Assembly (NCBI GenBank): GCA_001766655.1
Contig: MJCC01000003.1
Coordinates: 340,507-404,506 of the forward strand
DNA from: Phytomonas francai
Lineage: Eukaryota; Euglenozoa; Kinetoplastea; Trypanosomatida; Trypanosomatidae
DNA: 64,000 bases
Direction of reading: 5' to 3'
Position 1 is the stretch's first letter. Each line of letters begins with the position of its first letter. Shown here in pieces: positions 1 to 9,421 of the stretch. The notes beneath the pieces were generated by a model. The model saw nothing but the letters and a program-made list of their open reading frames with translations. It did no database searches and was not told the DNA's origin. The position numbers and the translations under genes were made by a program.

Positions 1-50
1 GAGTCGCTGCGCAAGCGACGTCGGTATGCCACGGCCTGCCTGTCCGCCAT
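1..50 (-). CDS. 5' end of a gene leaving the window (partial)
   Basis: An ATG on the minus strand at 50..48 opens a frame that stays open to the left edge (about 16 codons, rich in Arg and Ala). The stretch is clearly more GC-rich than the AT-rich spacer that follows, as other genes here are. It has the same orientation as every other gene. Too little is visible to suggest a function, and the true start could lie elsewhere. Confidence 0.4.
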   Translation of the reverse strand, partial: MADRQAVAYRRRLRSD

Positions 51-821
51 GCGATGGTATTCGAGAGTGTGTGTATGGGGGTGGAGGGGCAGTCTCTTGT
101 ACACGATTATCCAAGATGGCCTAATACAGCTTGTTATTCGACCACTAGTGTTGTGTATATTGCCCAGAAGGACAAATTCGAGATTTTCAAAAATAGAAGA
201 AACAGACATAGAAAATAACGTAATCAAAACTCCATGTCAAGTGGATAAAATGGGTATTACTTGCTTTAGACCAGTGATGACATTACTTTGTTTTTTTTAT
301 ATATTATTATCCATTTACTCCACCTATTTTCCTTTTATTCATGGTATTCCTGAGGGAAGGGTAAGGGTAGGTATCAAAGGGCAAAGAAGAGACTAAATTC
401 CAAAGAAGCGTTATGCGCAAACTTATTGGGATCTAATGCACTTTACGGCACGTGAACAGTCCTTCCCTCCTTCCAGACACACTTTCAGCCTTGAATTGGG
501 ATTGAGGCAAATAAAGGGAAAAGATGAAACATAGTAGCAAACGAGAAGACTTCTTAATGGGGTGTAATCCAATCGTCAAATACTAACTGCAAAGGTAGGT
601 ACATTATTTTCACAGAACTACTGCAATTTTAAGAAGTAGAGCATTCGTGCATTTCTTTAAGCAAGCAAGCAACAGGAGCAACAGCAAAGGCACAAAAAGG
701 AATATTCATTCGCCAACAAAGATGAAAGCAGGAAAGGAAAACATACTATTCTGATTAAAGGATGCATCACTTACGCGTATACATGCACGTATGCATGTTA
801 TGTATCAAGAGGACTCTCTCA
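51..821. other. Intergenic spacer
   Basis: AT-rich, with no convincing coding frame. Purine-rich plus-strand runs near 78-94 and 186-220 read as pyrimidine tracts on the transcribed strand and are candidate trans-splicing signals for the gene starting at 50. No RNA gene recognised. Confidence 0.5.
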
Positions 822-1220
822 TTAGATCCGTTGCTGTGGAGGAAGAGGGTTGGATTTATTTCTATCACGAATCTCCAACGCATGCTGATACCCAAACGAG
901 GAGATCAAGTCGCTTCTCCTGCAATAGGAAACTTGCAAGGGCTTATCACGTCCCATGTTATAATGATCGTGAAGGGCTTGAATGGCGGCGTCAGCCTCAT
1001 CCGTAGTGGCATACGTTACAAACGCAGATCCCGTGTTCTTACCATTCCGGTCCTGTAAGGTATTGACGTAGAGAACATGACCATAAAAAGAAAAGATCTG
1101 ACGAACGTCGCTTTCGGTAGCGTCAAAGTTAAGCTGACCGACAAAAAGACGTGCAATGCCTGATCGTTGATGCTGTAACGACGCATTGCCCGTAGAGGCC
1201 TCGTGTGAGGTAGAGGGCAT
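822..1220 (-). CDS. Single-RRM RNA-binding protein
   Basis: 132 residues from an ATG. One RNA-recognition motif fills most of the protein (about residues 22-102). RNP2 reads LFVGQL and RNP1 reads GSAFVTYA, both with the expected aromatic residues. The spacing (ALHDHYNMGRDKPLQVSYC after RNP1) resembles the CELF/Bruno-type RRM found in many small kinetoplastid RBPs. Such proteins bind mRNA 3' UTRs and control stability or translation, which is the main level of regulation in organisms with polycistronic transcription; that role is inferred here. The tail is short and polar (PLPPQQRI end). The exact orthologue is not identifiable by eye. Confidence 0.85.
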   Translation of the reverse strand: MPSTSHEASTGNASLQHQRSGIARLFVGQLNFDATESDVRQIFSFYGHVLYVNTLQDRNGKNTGSAFVTYATTDEADAAIQALHDHYNMGRDKPLQVSYCRRSDLISSFGYQHALEIRDRNKSNPLPPQQRI

Positions 1221-2448
1221 GATGATTTAGGAAGATGCAATCTATTAGTTTCTTCTGTCTATGCTATACCAAAGTCGTATTTTAACGTATCTAAAGATCA
1301 AGGATAATTCAAACTCAAAATGTATTAGGTTTGAAGGGAGAGAGGATTGCAGAGACATACTTTATTATTATCTCAGCAAAATTAACACTTGCCTCATATT
1401 TATCTTCAACTATTATTTTAAATATTCTATGCACGTAAATTTTTAAAGTAATAAAGGAAATTGCCATAATAATAATAAAGAAAGAAATATGAAAAAAACA
1501 AAAAGGATCTGTACGTCTCAGTAGATGAGTCACCTTACTCAGTCCGTCTGTATTATTTATAGAAAAAGAAAAATGGAAAATATCTGCCTTTAGAAGTTTG
1601 GATTCACAAGGAAAAGTAAAGATTTTAGTGCATTTTATTAATAATATCAATTCTTCACTTGCTAAATAGGTTTTGTATAATGTGTATGATTAACACACAA
1701 CCTATAGTCTGGATTTTTTAAGAGGACAATAAAAAATATAATTAATAATCGTGAATTACAGAAATTCACGTCATGTGTGTAGATGCAAAGTAGAAACATG
1801 CATGCATATTTTTGTTTATAGCAGTCTGTTATTTAACACAGGTGAGAAGGAGAATACAAAAGTACATTTGTTGATATATAAAAAGAGGTTTGTTATCACT
1901 AGATTGTGTAAGAAGAAGAATAAGAGGAAAGGTATGGCGTAAGTCCGTTGCCTGCATCTCATTATGGAGACACAATCGGTAACAGACACTCACGCATGCT
2001 TCACCAGCTTCGAACCTTGTTTTGATGTAATTTACTACTGGTTTAGATGCGAGCCCCCAATCGACAACAATTCATTGGACCTTGTGCTCAGGAAAGGAGG
2101 CTGATTTCGTAAATACAAAAAAGCAAAAATTCAAAAAGGGTTCAGAATCGGCGGGCGAAAAGTAAGCAATTTATTGCTTTTCTACTTGTTAATATAAAAT
2201 GCACAGGGTAAACGGGAAAGACCATTTTAAATACATTAAAAGGTCTATATTAAAATTTCCTTACACCACCAAAAGGGATTATCATCACGGTTCCCATAAT
2301 GAAATGGCTTTACCTTGGCTTTCAAATAGATAGCTCCAAGTGAATAGGGAAATCGGGAAAAATCCATTAATGTAGAAAACAAACTCGTTGTAGGGCATTT
2401 TCTACCTCAATTATCGTCCCTCTCCCAAATTCTGGATTGTACACCAAC
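1221..2448. other. Intergenic spacer with a GC-elevated island
   Basis: About 1.2 kb, mostly AT-rich, without a credible coding frame. Bases 1945-2110 are noticeably less AT-rich than the flanks. A tRNA B-box-like motif occurs there on the minus strand near 2005-2015, but no tRNA cloverleaf can be folded around it. The content of the island is unknown. Confidence 0.4.
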
Positions 2449-4266
2449 CTAGCAGCGGCACCAGTGTGCTATATCGGGGTACTTCATCAGTTTGGTCGCC
2501 GCGCAGGAGCTTTTTCCCACACTGCTTCGATTCCACCGATTCGCCACCCGCGCGAGGTGCTCTTGCGCCTCCACCGCCGCCAGGATCTCCCGCTCGATGT
2601 CAAGCGCATGGCGGCGCAGGCTGGGCAGAGTATGGCTATGTTTCGTATCACACAAAATAGCCCAGCAAGCCGACGCGACCGTCAGCTCCTTTCGAGCGAT
2701 CAGCGCAGCGTAGCAGTCTACCGCCAGGATGAGCTCGGCAAGACCACCGTTGATAATATTTCGATATACCAGAGGTAGCTGGGCTTCTGAGGTCGAGGAG
2801 GTAGGCTTATCATCACCTTCCATGGTTTTCAATAATTCCATAGTGTCGTCTAATGCAAATGGAGTCGTCGCTGCTTTTTTAATGTCATGGTCGCTGCTAT
2901 ACTGTGGCGACAAAGTCTGCGATGATGCCGTTGCTGAGTTGTCGTCTGTAGGCAGAGTTTCCAGACTACATACAGAATCGCAGGATACTTTGTGTCGAGG
3001 AGGCGCATCGGATTGGCCCCGCCAGAATTTCGCAGGGGTCAAGAGGTCGAAGATATTTTCCACCGCGCGCTGCCGTTGTGGGGAGAATACTTGGGTAAAT
3101 ACTTTGCCAGTGTTGGTAGCATTCCACAAGGGGGGAGTGTGGCGGTGAGGTCTTAGTTGTGTCTGCTTGCCTGCGCACGGCGGTGCGTGATCCTCAAGTT
3201 TGATAATAACGTTTCCAATCAGGGAAGGAATTGTGATATAAACCGGCCCCTTTGCAGAAACTTTGTCAGGCACATGCTCCTGCCGAGATTCTGTTGGCGA
3301 TCCCCAGCCTGGCGTCTTTGAAAACAGGTACGATACCACGGAGGGGCTCAGGTGTAGAGGAGGGCCTGAACTCAACCCTCCGAATGACGGGAAAATAAGG
3401 AAAGGTAGCATATGGTACCCCCCTGAATCCCATCCTGGGCCCCTGGGGTGCCACGGCTTACCACTCTCGCATTTGTCCTTGCTGTGTATGCTCTTGTTAG
3501 GCACTTTTTCCATTTCCTTCTCCTGGGGAGAATCGGTGACATTTATACCTATGCAACTCGAATTTTCATTGTCTCTGATTGCAGATTTCCTTGCATGTAT
3601 GCAGGGGAGTTTATCCTTAGGGGTCCGCGCGCACCATACTGCCCGCCACTGCCATAGGCAACCCATCGCCTCGCATACAGGCGAAACATAAAACCTATCG
3701 ACGCGACTGCCAAGTGGTTGAACTTCGTTAATGACTCGAGTCTTTGATGAGTCATGTTTGCCGTTAGCTGCTTCGTTTTCGGCTTGGGATTGTTTCAGTT
3801 CAAGGAGCTGCAAATGAGAAAGAGTCTTGTCTTGCTTGCATGCGGAAAGATCGAGTGAGGGGGTGGAGGAAGATGGCGTATGGCACTCGGGATATTTATA
3901 ATACCACTTGTCCTCTGACATGGGGCAGTAAAACACACCAGGCGCTATGTTTTCCGCACACGGAACCGGGTTCGAAAAGGTGCTTGCCCTTTCCCTGTAT
4001 GTCCCCCAAACTTTTCTGAATGCGTATGGATCCTTGAGCGGGTGAGAGGGGGAGGATAGCTCGTGGCGCCGATGCCTAGTTGAAATCGAGCGGTGTGTGA
4101 AGCCGCACATAAAGGGTGATAACCATATGCATCTAAGTCTGGTAAACCGCAAAAGTTTATATGCTATTGGTACCGGGTGCGCCAGGCGCATAAGACGAAG
4201 GTGTGTATAGGGTTCTGATGGGCCCTCAGGCCAGTGTGGGAACCCCAGAGCGCCCTTTGAAAGCAT
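2449..4266 (-). CDS. Hypothetical protein, 605 aa
   Basis: Complete frame from ATG to TAG, encoding 605 residues. No known domain is recognised. The first 60 residues are basic and contain His/Arg-rich stretches. The middle is polar, with many Ser, Pro and Lys residues, and looks largely disordered. The last 130 residues (from MELLKTMEGDD) look helical and Ala/Leu-rich and are the most likely folded part. It lies between the RRM gene and an amino-acid transporter in the same orientation. GC content is higher than in both flanking spacers, which supports real coding. No function can be assigned. Confidence 0.7.
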   Translation of the reverse strand: MLSKGALGFPHWPEGPSEPYTHLRLMRLAHPVPIAYKLLRFTRLRCIWLSPFMCGFTHRSISTRHRRHELSSPSHPLKDPYAFRKVWGTYRERASTFSNPVPCAENIAPGVFYCPMSEDKWYYKYPECHTPSSSTPSLDLSACKQDKTLSHLQLLELKQSQAENEAANGKHDSSKTRVINEVQPLGSRVDRFYVSPVCEAMGCLWQWRAVWCARTPKDKLPCIHARKSAIRDNENSSCIGINVTDSPQEKEMEKVPNKSIHSKDKCESGKPWHPRGPGWDSGGYHMLPFLIFPSFGGLSSGPPLHLSPSVVSYLFSKTPGWGSPTESRQEHVPDKVSAKGPVYITIPSLIGNVIIKLEDHAPPCAGKQTQLRPHRHTPPLWNATNTGKVFTQVFSPQRQRAVENIFDLLTPAKFWRGQSDAPPRHKVSCDSVCSLETLPTDDNSATASSQTLSPQYSSDHDIKKAATTPFALDDTMELLKTMEGDDKPTSSTSEAQLPLVYRNIINGGLAELILAVDCYAALIARKELTVASACWAILCDTKHSHTLPSLRRHALDIEREILAAVEAQEHLARVANRWNRSSVGKSSCAATKLMKYPDIAHWCRC

Positions 4267-5181
4267 GACGCGTTGTACCTCTGAATTTACCGCTGTGAGC
4301 AGCGCAATGGATTGAGTTATGTAAGGGATAAAGGAAATCAGACAGAAAGGACAAAGTTATAGAAATCTTTTAAATAAATATATCCAAAGAGCGCAAAAAA
4401 AAAGTGTATCTTGTGACAAGCAGCAAAGATTCTTTTTTTTTTTTTACTTTCCTTGCTGGCTCTTAAACTCCCTACAATCCATCCATTCCCGCAATAAATT
4501 TCATATTTGATTATTTTTATCAAGAGTTAGTCTGATTAAGGAGGCAAATAAACACGTATATCCGAGTACTTAGTTTCCCTCATTAGTCTGTAAATGCTAA
4601 AAGAATATATATCATTAAAATACACTACAAAAAGAACATTCCCCTTGAACTGAAAAACGATCAAGAATTATAAATAGACCCATTTAAACACAAATAAACA
4701 AAAGGATGTAAAATACAGAACGTTCAACATCGCATTAGGATGTATTTGGGGGGAAAAAATATAGTTTACGCCATTGCAAATATTTATTGAAAATTAACTG
4801 CGACTCTCGCCAAAAGATCATTAAGTTGGAAAGGGAATGAAAAAAGGTTCGCGAGTACAACACACTTTGTAAGCGATAAATTAGAGGATATCGCTCTGAA
4901 TCTTAACAGTTATTAAATTTTACACACTCAAAAGAAACCGAAAAGTAAGTTCTGAGAGGAGCTCAAATAATAAAAAGCGCAAAAGACATACACTGATATT
5001 ATCATCACTTTATGAAAATATCACCCTTTTCACTACCCAGTGATACCCCCCCTTCTTAGCTTCTTAGAAGTATAAATTAAGCAGATGGTCACCTATACAA
5101 ACGCAAGGAAACAGGGGGGAGGGGGGGGGATAAAAAACCATGTTACGACACTTGCCAACTTTCACAGACATACCCAGACAG
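4267..5181. other. Intergenic spacer
   Basis: AT-rich, about 0.9 kb, with a T-run near 4432-4445. A G-rich run near 5113-5130, 50 bases beyond the transporter stop, reads as a pyrimidine tract on the transcribed strand and is a candidate processing signal. No gene seen. Confidence 0.5.
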
Positions 5182-6606
5182 CTAAAAAAAATCGATGATG
5201 CTTACAATAGTCCCGATAACAGCGGAAAGGATACCAAAAAATATTAAAGTAATCGTCTGAATCCATTCCAGGGAGCTTGCGTATTTAGAAATGCCGAGTT
5301 CGTTGAGTTTCCAGCGGTACAGCCCAGGCAGCGTAAAGCACAGTGTCGAGCTACAAATCGCACCTAGAGGTGCTATAATCGAGACCATGTTTGGAATAAA
5401 GAGCGCCACCGCGATGCAGATTGTGCTAAGTGAGATACTCACTATCAGGTGGTCTCGCATCGAGATTGTCTCGATTGCATTGCAGCATTTCTTTTTCATC
5501 TGAATTTCCTTCAGCAGCATCTCGCTTTCGGCGTTTAAGCTGTTCTCTGCGCTGAGACGTACTAGATGCTCCTCCGCATCCACGATACGGACGAACTTAT
5601 TAGGCTGAGGGACATGCGTGGCAACTGAGGCCTGACTGTAGCCATACCAGATAATAAAGATAGAGTCCCGAACTGGGATCACCAATAGTACGAATGCCAA
5701 GTTGATCGGGATCAGGTAAACTGCGTATCCCACTGAAAAGAGCCTGTCAGATATGGGATCATAGTTATTAATAATGTTTTCGCGCACATCAGTGGGATTT
5801 GTTAGGTACCCAAAAAGGCCCACCGCACCATGGATCGCGGTGGTAACAATTAAACTCAGTGTTGCCACTCTGAACATGGTGCTGCGGTTCATGTTATCTA
5901 ACCCAGAGTATATTTGAAAGACCAGTGATTGACAGTCAAAGGAGAACATAAAGATTGGGATAGATAACATGGGATTGCTTCCCCACCACCATGCCACCTT
6001 CTTCATCTGTGAATTTACAAAGGTATGTTTTTGGGCATTATTAGAGATGTTGTCACTTACCTGTGGAGTGCTTGGCACGAAGTAGCGGTAGACTACCATA
6101 CATGAAATCATCAACGTCGAAATGATAGCTAGGAAGGAGATCAGATGCAGTGACCCCAGTTTCGAGGTGCAGCATAAGGGGAGAATAAAAAACATCCAGT
6201 AAAAGAAGAGGGTGTGCCGGGGCGTCAATAGAATCGGCATGTAATGGGAAAGTATGGAATGTAATGGTGTTAAGAGGTCTCCGATAACAACCAAGTAGCT
6301 GATACCACAGCCTATAAGATACATTATAAGGGTAATCCGAACCATCTCTTCGGCGGTACGGCCAAACAGCTTGCTTGTGAGCTCTTCATAACTATTTAAG
6401 CCAAGCTTTTCGACACTATGAACGATAAAGTCAATTGAGTAGACCGTCATGATGGCAACAAATAGCATCAAAAGTGTAGCTATGACGACCCCAGCGTCAG
6501 CATAGGCAGAGGGTAGCGTTAGTATACCTGCTCCCATTGTAGTAACAGATAGGCTGAGGGCGGCGCCTAGAACGCTGCCACTGCTAAGGTTGATGCATGA
6601 AAACAT
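5182..6606 (-). CDS. AAAP-family amino-acid transporter
   Basis: 474 residues from the first in-frame ATG (6606..6604); the longer frame upstream starts only with GTG. Roughly eleven hydrophobic membrane segments are visible. The first carries the family signature: a small-residue-rich stretch with GAGILTLPSAY, the unwound TM1 substrate-site motif of the amino acid/auxin permease (AAAP, SLC36/SLC38-like) family. A later segment with FMFSFDCQSLVFQIYSGL matches the conserved TM6 region. Members move neutral or cationic amino acids across the plasma or acidocalcisome/vacuole membrane, usually with H+ or Na+. Substrate cannot be told from sequence. The polar Lys/Glu-rich loop before the last segments is typical of the SLC38-like branch. 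Confidence 0.9.
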   Translation of the reverse strand: MFSCINLSSGSVLGAALSLSVTTMGAGILTLPSAYADAGVVIATLLMLFVAIMTVYSIDFIVHSVEKLGLNSYEELTSKLFGRTAEEMVRITLIMYLIGCGISYLVVIGDLLTPLHSILSHYMPILLTPRHTLFFYWMFFILPLCCTSKLGSLHLISFLAIISTLMISCMVVYRYFVPSTPQVSDNISNNAQKHTFVNSQMKKVAWWWGSNPMLSIPIFMFSFDCQSLVFQIYSGLDNMNRSTMFRVATLSLIVTTAIHGAVGLFGYLTNPTDVRENIINNYDPISDRLFSVGYAVYLIPINLAFVLLVIPVRDSIFIIWYGYSQASVATHVPQPNKFVRIVDAEEHLVRLSAENSLNAESEMLLKEIQMKKKCCNAIETISMRDHLIVSISLSTICIAVALFIPNMVSIIAPLGAICSSTLCFTLPGLYRWKLNELGISKYASSLEWIQTITLIFFGILSAVIGTIVSIIDFF

Positions 6607-7288
6607 CAGTCCCTTTTGCTTTTTGTAAAACCTGATGGTTAATATTTTATATGGGTACCACTGTTTCCGATAAAAAACTAACAAAACAAGAGGCACTAAT
6701 CAATAGCAAATCCATGTTTGTAGGAATAGGATGCAAATCAAGAATGTTAATATTCAAAGCGGAGTGAGGTGGGGAATGAAATTACGGAACCGAATTGATA
6801 AAGCAAGTAGAAAAGGAATGATATAGCAAAAAAAAAGTGGGTAGGGGTGGGGTGGCAAAAAAGAAGCTCTCTGTTCTTTTTTGGGGGGGCCATCAGACAA
6901 AGAATGCAAGGGTGCAATAAATTAAAATATTATTTCATATTTTAAATACCCTCTTTCCCCCTCTCAAGGGAATCGCGTAGACGGTATTCAATCTGAAAAT
7001 CCAGCCATCTTGCCTATGAGGAAGAATGGCAAAGGAGGAAAGAACAAATGCTTATTCCCAGTATACTGATTCAATGTTTAACGAGTTAGCTTTGATTACG
7101 CACGAAGGTCAGCATATCTACTTTAATGTATACATATATCAACATACTCCATGTATATGTATATATATGTTCAAACAAAGGTATGAATTTATATGTCTTA
7201 ACAGGGGCGCCGAGAAGTTTTAGAGATCTGAGGTGAGGAGCAGCTTCAATAAAGCATAAAAAAACTAGTCCATCATACCGTCCAAGTC
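6607..7288. other. Intergenic spacer
   Basis: AT-rich. A G-rich plus-strand run at about 6838-6856 is the probable polypyrimidine tract for trans-splicing of the transporter mRNA, about 230 bases before its ATG. Nothing else recognised. Confidence 0.5.
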
Positions 7289-8968
7289 TTACTCCCAGAC
7301 TACGATCCTACGATCTTCACCGATTGAAATAAGCTTCGAGGGGGCCTCCACTGTCCATGCCACATTGTGCACCGCGTACGCTTTCTCGTGTCCTCCTTCT
7401 AGAACCGACAGGACTAGCTCGCTTACACTGTTTGAAGCGCCACTAGTATTACGCACCCTGTGCAGCAGCGCATCCTCAACACTCTGGGAAAGTGCCAAAA
7501 GGAGCACTTGCCCATGGCTGCTACCCACGGCAGCGAGCTGGGCGTCCAACGAGAGAGAAAATCTCGCCCAGTTTGAGGTGATTGTGAGTTGCGGTGGTCG
7601 GACGGCTCGCAAGGTCTGGGTGTACATGCGAGTATCTCGCACGAGCAGTATGTTATCTTTTCCAAGAGAGATGCACAACCGACCATCGGCACTAATGCGG
7701 ACACATGTGACCGGTCCATGATGTCCGTTGCTAAGTTCGAACGTTCGCGTCGCCGATCGACGGTCCCACACGACCAGAGATCCGTTGTAATGTGCGGAAA
7801 CGATACTATCGTTGATAACCGCGAGATCATTGCAGGTGCTTTCAACCAACAGCGTTCGTAGCACCTCACGGCGGCTGATATCCCAGAGTTTTATTGTACG
7901 GTCAGAGCTCGCGCTAAAGGCGTATTGCGCGGTCGAAGAAAGGCACGCCGAGACGACTTTTTCACTGTGCCCAGACAACTCCAACGAGCGCATCGTGTTC
8001 GTATCCCAGAACCGTACCGCGTGGTCGGCGCACCCCGCCAACAGATAGTGTGATACGCTGTGAAAGGAAAGCACCATCCCCTTGCTTGGCAGCGATTTTG
8101 CCAGCACTGCCCTGTCCTGCGCGAGGTCCCAGACCCCAATGAACTTGTCTGACCCCGCCGTGAAGAAGCGCTGATTGCCACTGTCAGGGACGCACACGGT
8201 CCGAAGCCCAGAGCCGGCGTGTGCGGCGTCGATCCGACAGACCACACGCGAGGGGAGCCGTGTGGGGTCTTGCCCTGTCGGCAGCCCGCCCGGGGCGGCG
8301 GACAGGTCCTCAGGGACAGTGTCTCGTCTTCCGCGCGCCGCCCCGGACGGCCGCCGCGCGAGCTCGTCGGACAGCTCGAGGATCCGCCGCCGCGCGGCGT
8401 CGAGTTCGTGCGCGCGCTGCTCCGCCTCAATCGCCCTGTCTCGCAGTAGCTCAACCTCGTCGCGCAGAGACACGTACTCCTTCTTTACCAGTGCCAGCTC
8501 CGAGGTGCGGCAGCTGAGCTCCTCTTCTAAGGCTGTGATACGACCCTCCGCCTGTTGGGCGCGTTCCTGCCACATGTTCAGCTCCGCTAACCCGCGGTAG
8601 TACTTGCTCTCCTTTTCCATGTACCGCTCTAGCTTTTCCTGTAGTTGATCCTTCTTCTGCCGGAGTTCGACGTCTTGTGCGGTGCGCACAGAGTTGTTGG
8701 CGGCAATCCCCTCCAGCTCCCGCACGCGTGCTTGAAGCTTGTCATTGGACGCCAGAAAGGCATCCCGCTCGAGCTCGATGGATTGCAGCCGACGGATGCG
8801 TTCGTGGAGCGCAGCATAGCTGCGGAAAAGACTCTCGCTAGGCCTCAGCTCAGCCTCGTTGCGGTCGAGAATAAGCTTATCAAGAAATCTCTGCCACGAT
8901 GAGTTGGTGATACATTTTCCATCAGATTTAGAAGGGTTTACATCTGTAATTGATGTCAGTGCGCTCAT
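7289..8968 (-). CDS. ATG16: ATG16-like autophagy protein (coiled coil + WD40)
   Basis: 559 residues. The architecture is that of ATG16/ATG16L. A short N-terminal amphipathic segment (SWQRFLDKLILDRNEAE, about residues 24-40) lies where ATG16 binds ATG5. A long heptad-rich coiled coil follows at about 48-205, then a short linker, then a C-terminal seven-bladed WD40 propeller (about 245-559). Propeller blades are marked by repeated WD-type ends such as GVWDLAQD, RFWDTNTM, KLWDISRR and VVWDRRSA, and the protein ends RRIVVWE, as ATG16L proteins do. In the family, ATG16 dimers bring the ATG12-ATG5 conjugate to membranes so that ATG8 is lipidated; this role is inferred. An unrelated coiled-coil/WD40 scaffold is the alternative. 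Confidence 0.7.
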   Translation of the reverse strand: MSALTSITDVNPSKSDGKCITNSSWQRFLDKLILDRNEAELRPSESLFRSYAALHERIRRLQSIELERDAFLASNDKLQARVRELEGIAANNSVRTAQDVELRQKKDQLQEKLERYMEKESKYYRGLAELNMWQERAQQAEGRITALEEELSCRTSELALVKKEYVSLRDEVELLRDRAIEAEQRAHELDAARRRILELSDELARRPSGAARGRRDTVPEDLSAAPGGLPTGQDPTRLPSRVVCRIDAAHAGSGLRTVCVPDSGNQRFFTAGSDKFIGVWDLAQDRAVLAKSLPSKGMVLSFHSVSHYLLAGCADHAVRFWDTNTMRSLELSGHSEKVVSACLSSTAQYAFSASSDRTIKLWDISRREVLRTLLVESTCNDLAVINDSIVSAHYNGSLVVWDRRSATRTFELSNGHHGPVTCVRISADGRLCISLGKDNILLVRDTRMYTQTLRAVRPPQLTITSNWARFSLSLDAQLAAVGSSHGQVLLLALSQSVEDALLHRVRNTSGASNSVSELVLSVLEGGHEKAYAVHNVAWTVEAPSKLISIGEDRRIVVWE

Positions 8969-9421
8969 AATTTTGTGTTACTTCTCTAAAGTTTTTCAGA
9001 GGAAAGAGCTCCCTTCTGAAATAAAACGTGCTAATTTGAACGCCTTTTAGGTTCTCTATTCATTGAGGATAGGTTGAAATCAAAAGCAGGGGGGGGTGGG
9101 GGGTGGTTAAAAATTTAAAGTATAGCGTCGAAAAGGAGGGTAAAAGAAAACAAAAAAGAAGCAATATCTGAGATTTCAACTTTTTCAGGAAACTATTTAT
9201 GGTATTCTTAAGTAATCGACATGTTTTTTTAAATTCCAAAGTTATTGTTAGCATTGATATTATTCAATCATTATTAATAAACAGAAAAGCATCCACTGCA
9301 TTTGAAAGAATAATTATCGATACAGTTGTCATCGTCAAACAAATTATATCTATGTACATACAAGCACGCACCTTCCCACTTTTTTTTGTTTTAGTATGTT
9401 TAAATCAGACTATTTTGACTA
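8969..9421. other. Intergenic spacer
   Basis: AT-rich spacer. A G-rich plus-strand run at about 9090-9106 (pyrimidine tract on the transcribed strand), about 120 bases before the ATG of the ATG16-like gene, is its likely splice signal. Confidence 0.5.

Noticed and set aside
1315..1650. AT-rich minus-strand frame of 111 codons
   Set aside because: No ATG at its start, composition identical to spacer, and no family resemblance.
1996..2030. Possible tRNA on the minus strand (B-box-like GGTTCGAAGC)
   Set aside because: The flanking bases do not form a T stem, and no D arm or anticodon stem is found upstream.
6607..6696. Thirty extra residues at the start of the amino-acid transporter
   Set aside because: They begin with GTG and precede the first ATG; GTG starts are not expected in a nuclear eukaryotic gene.
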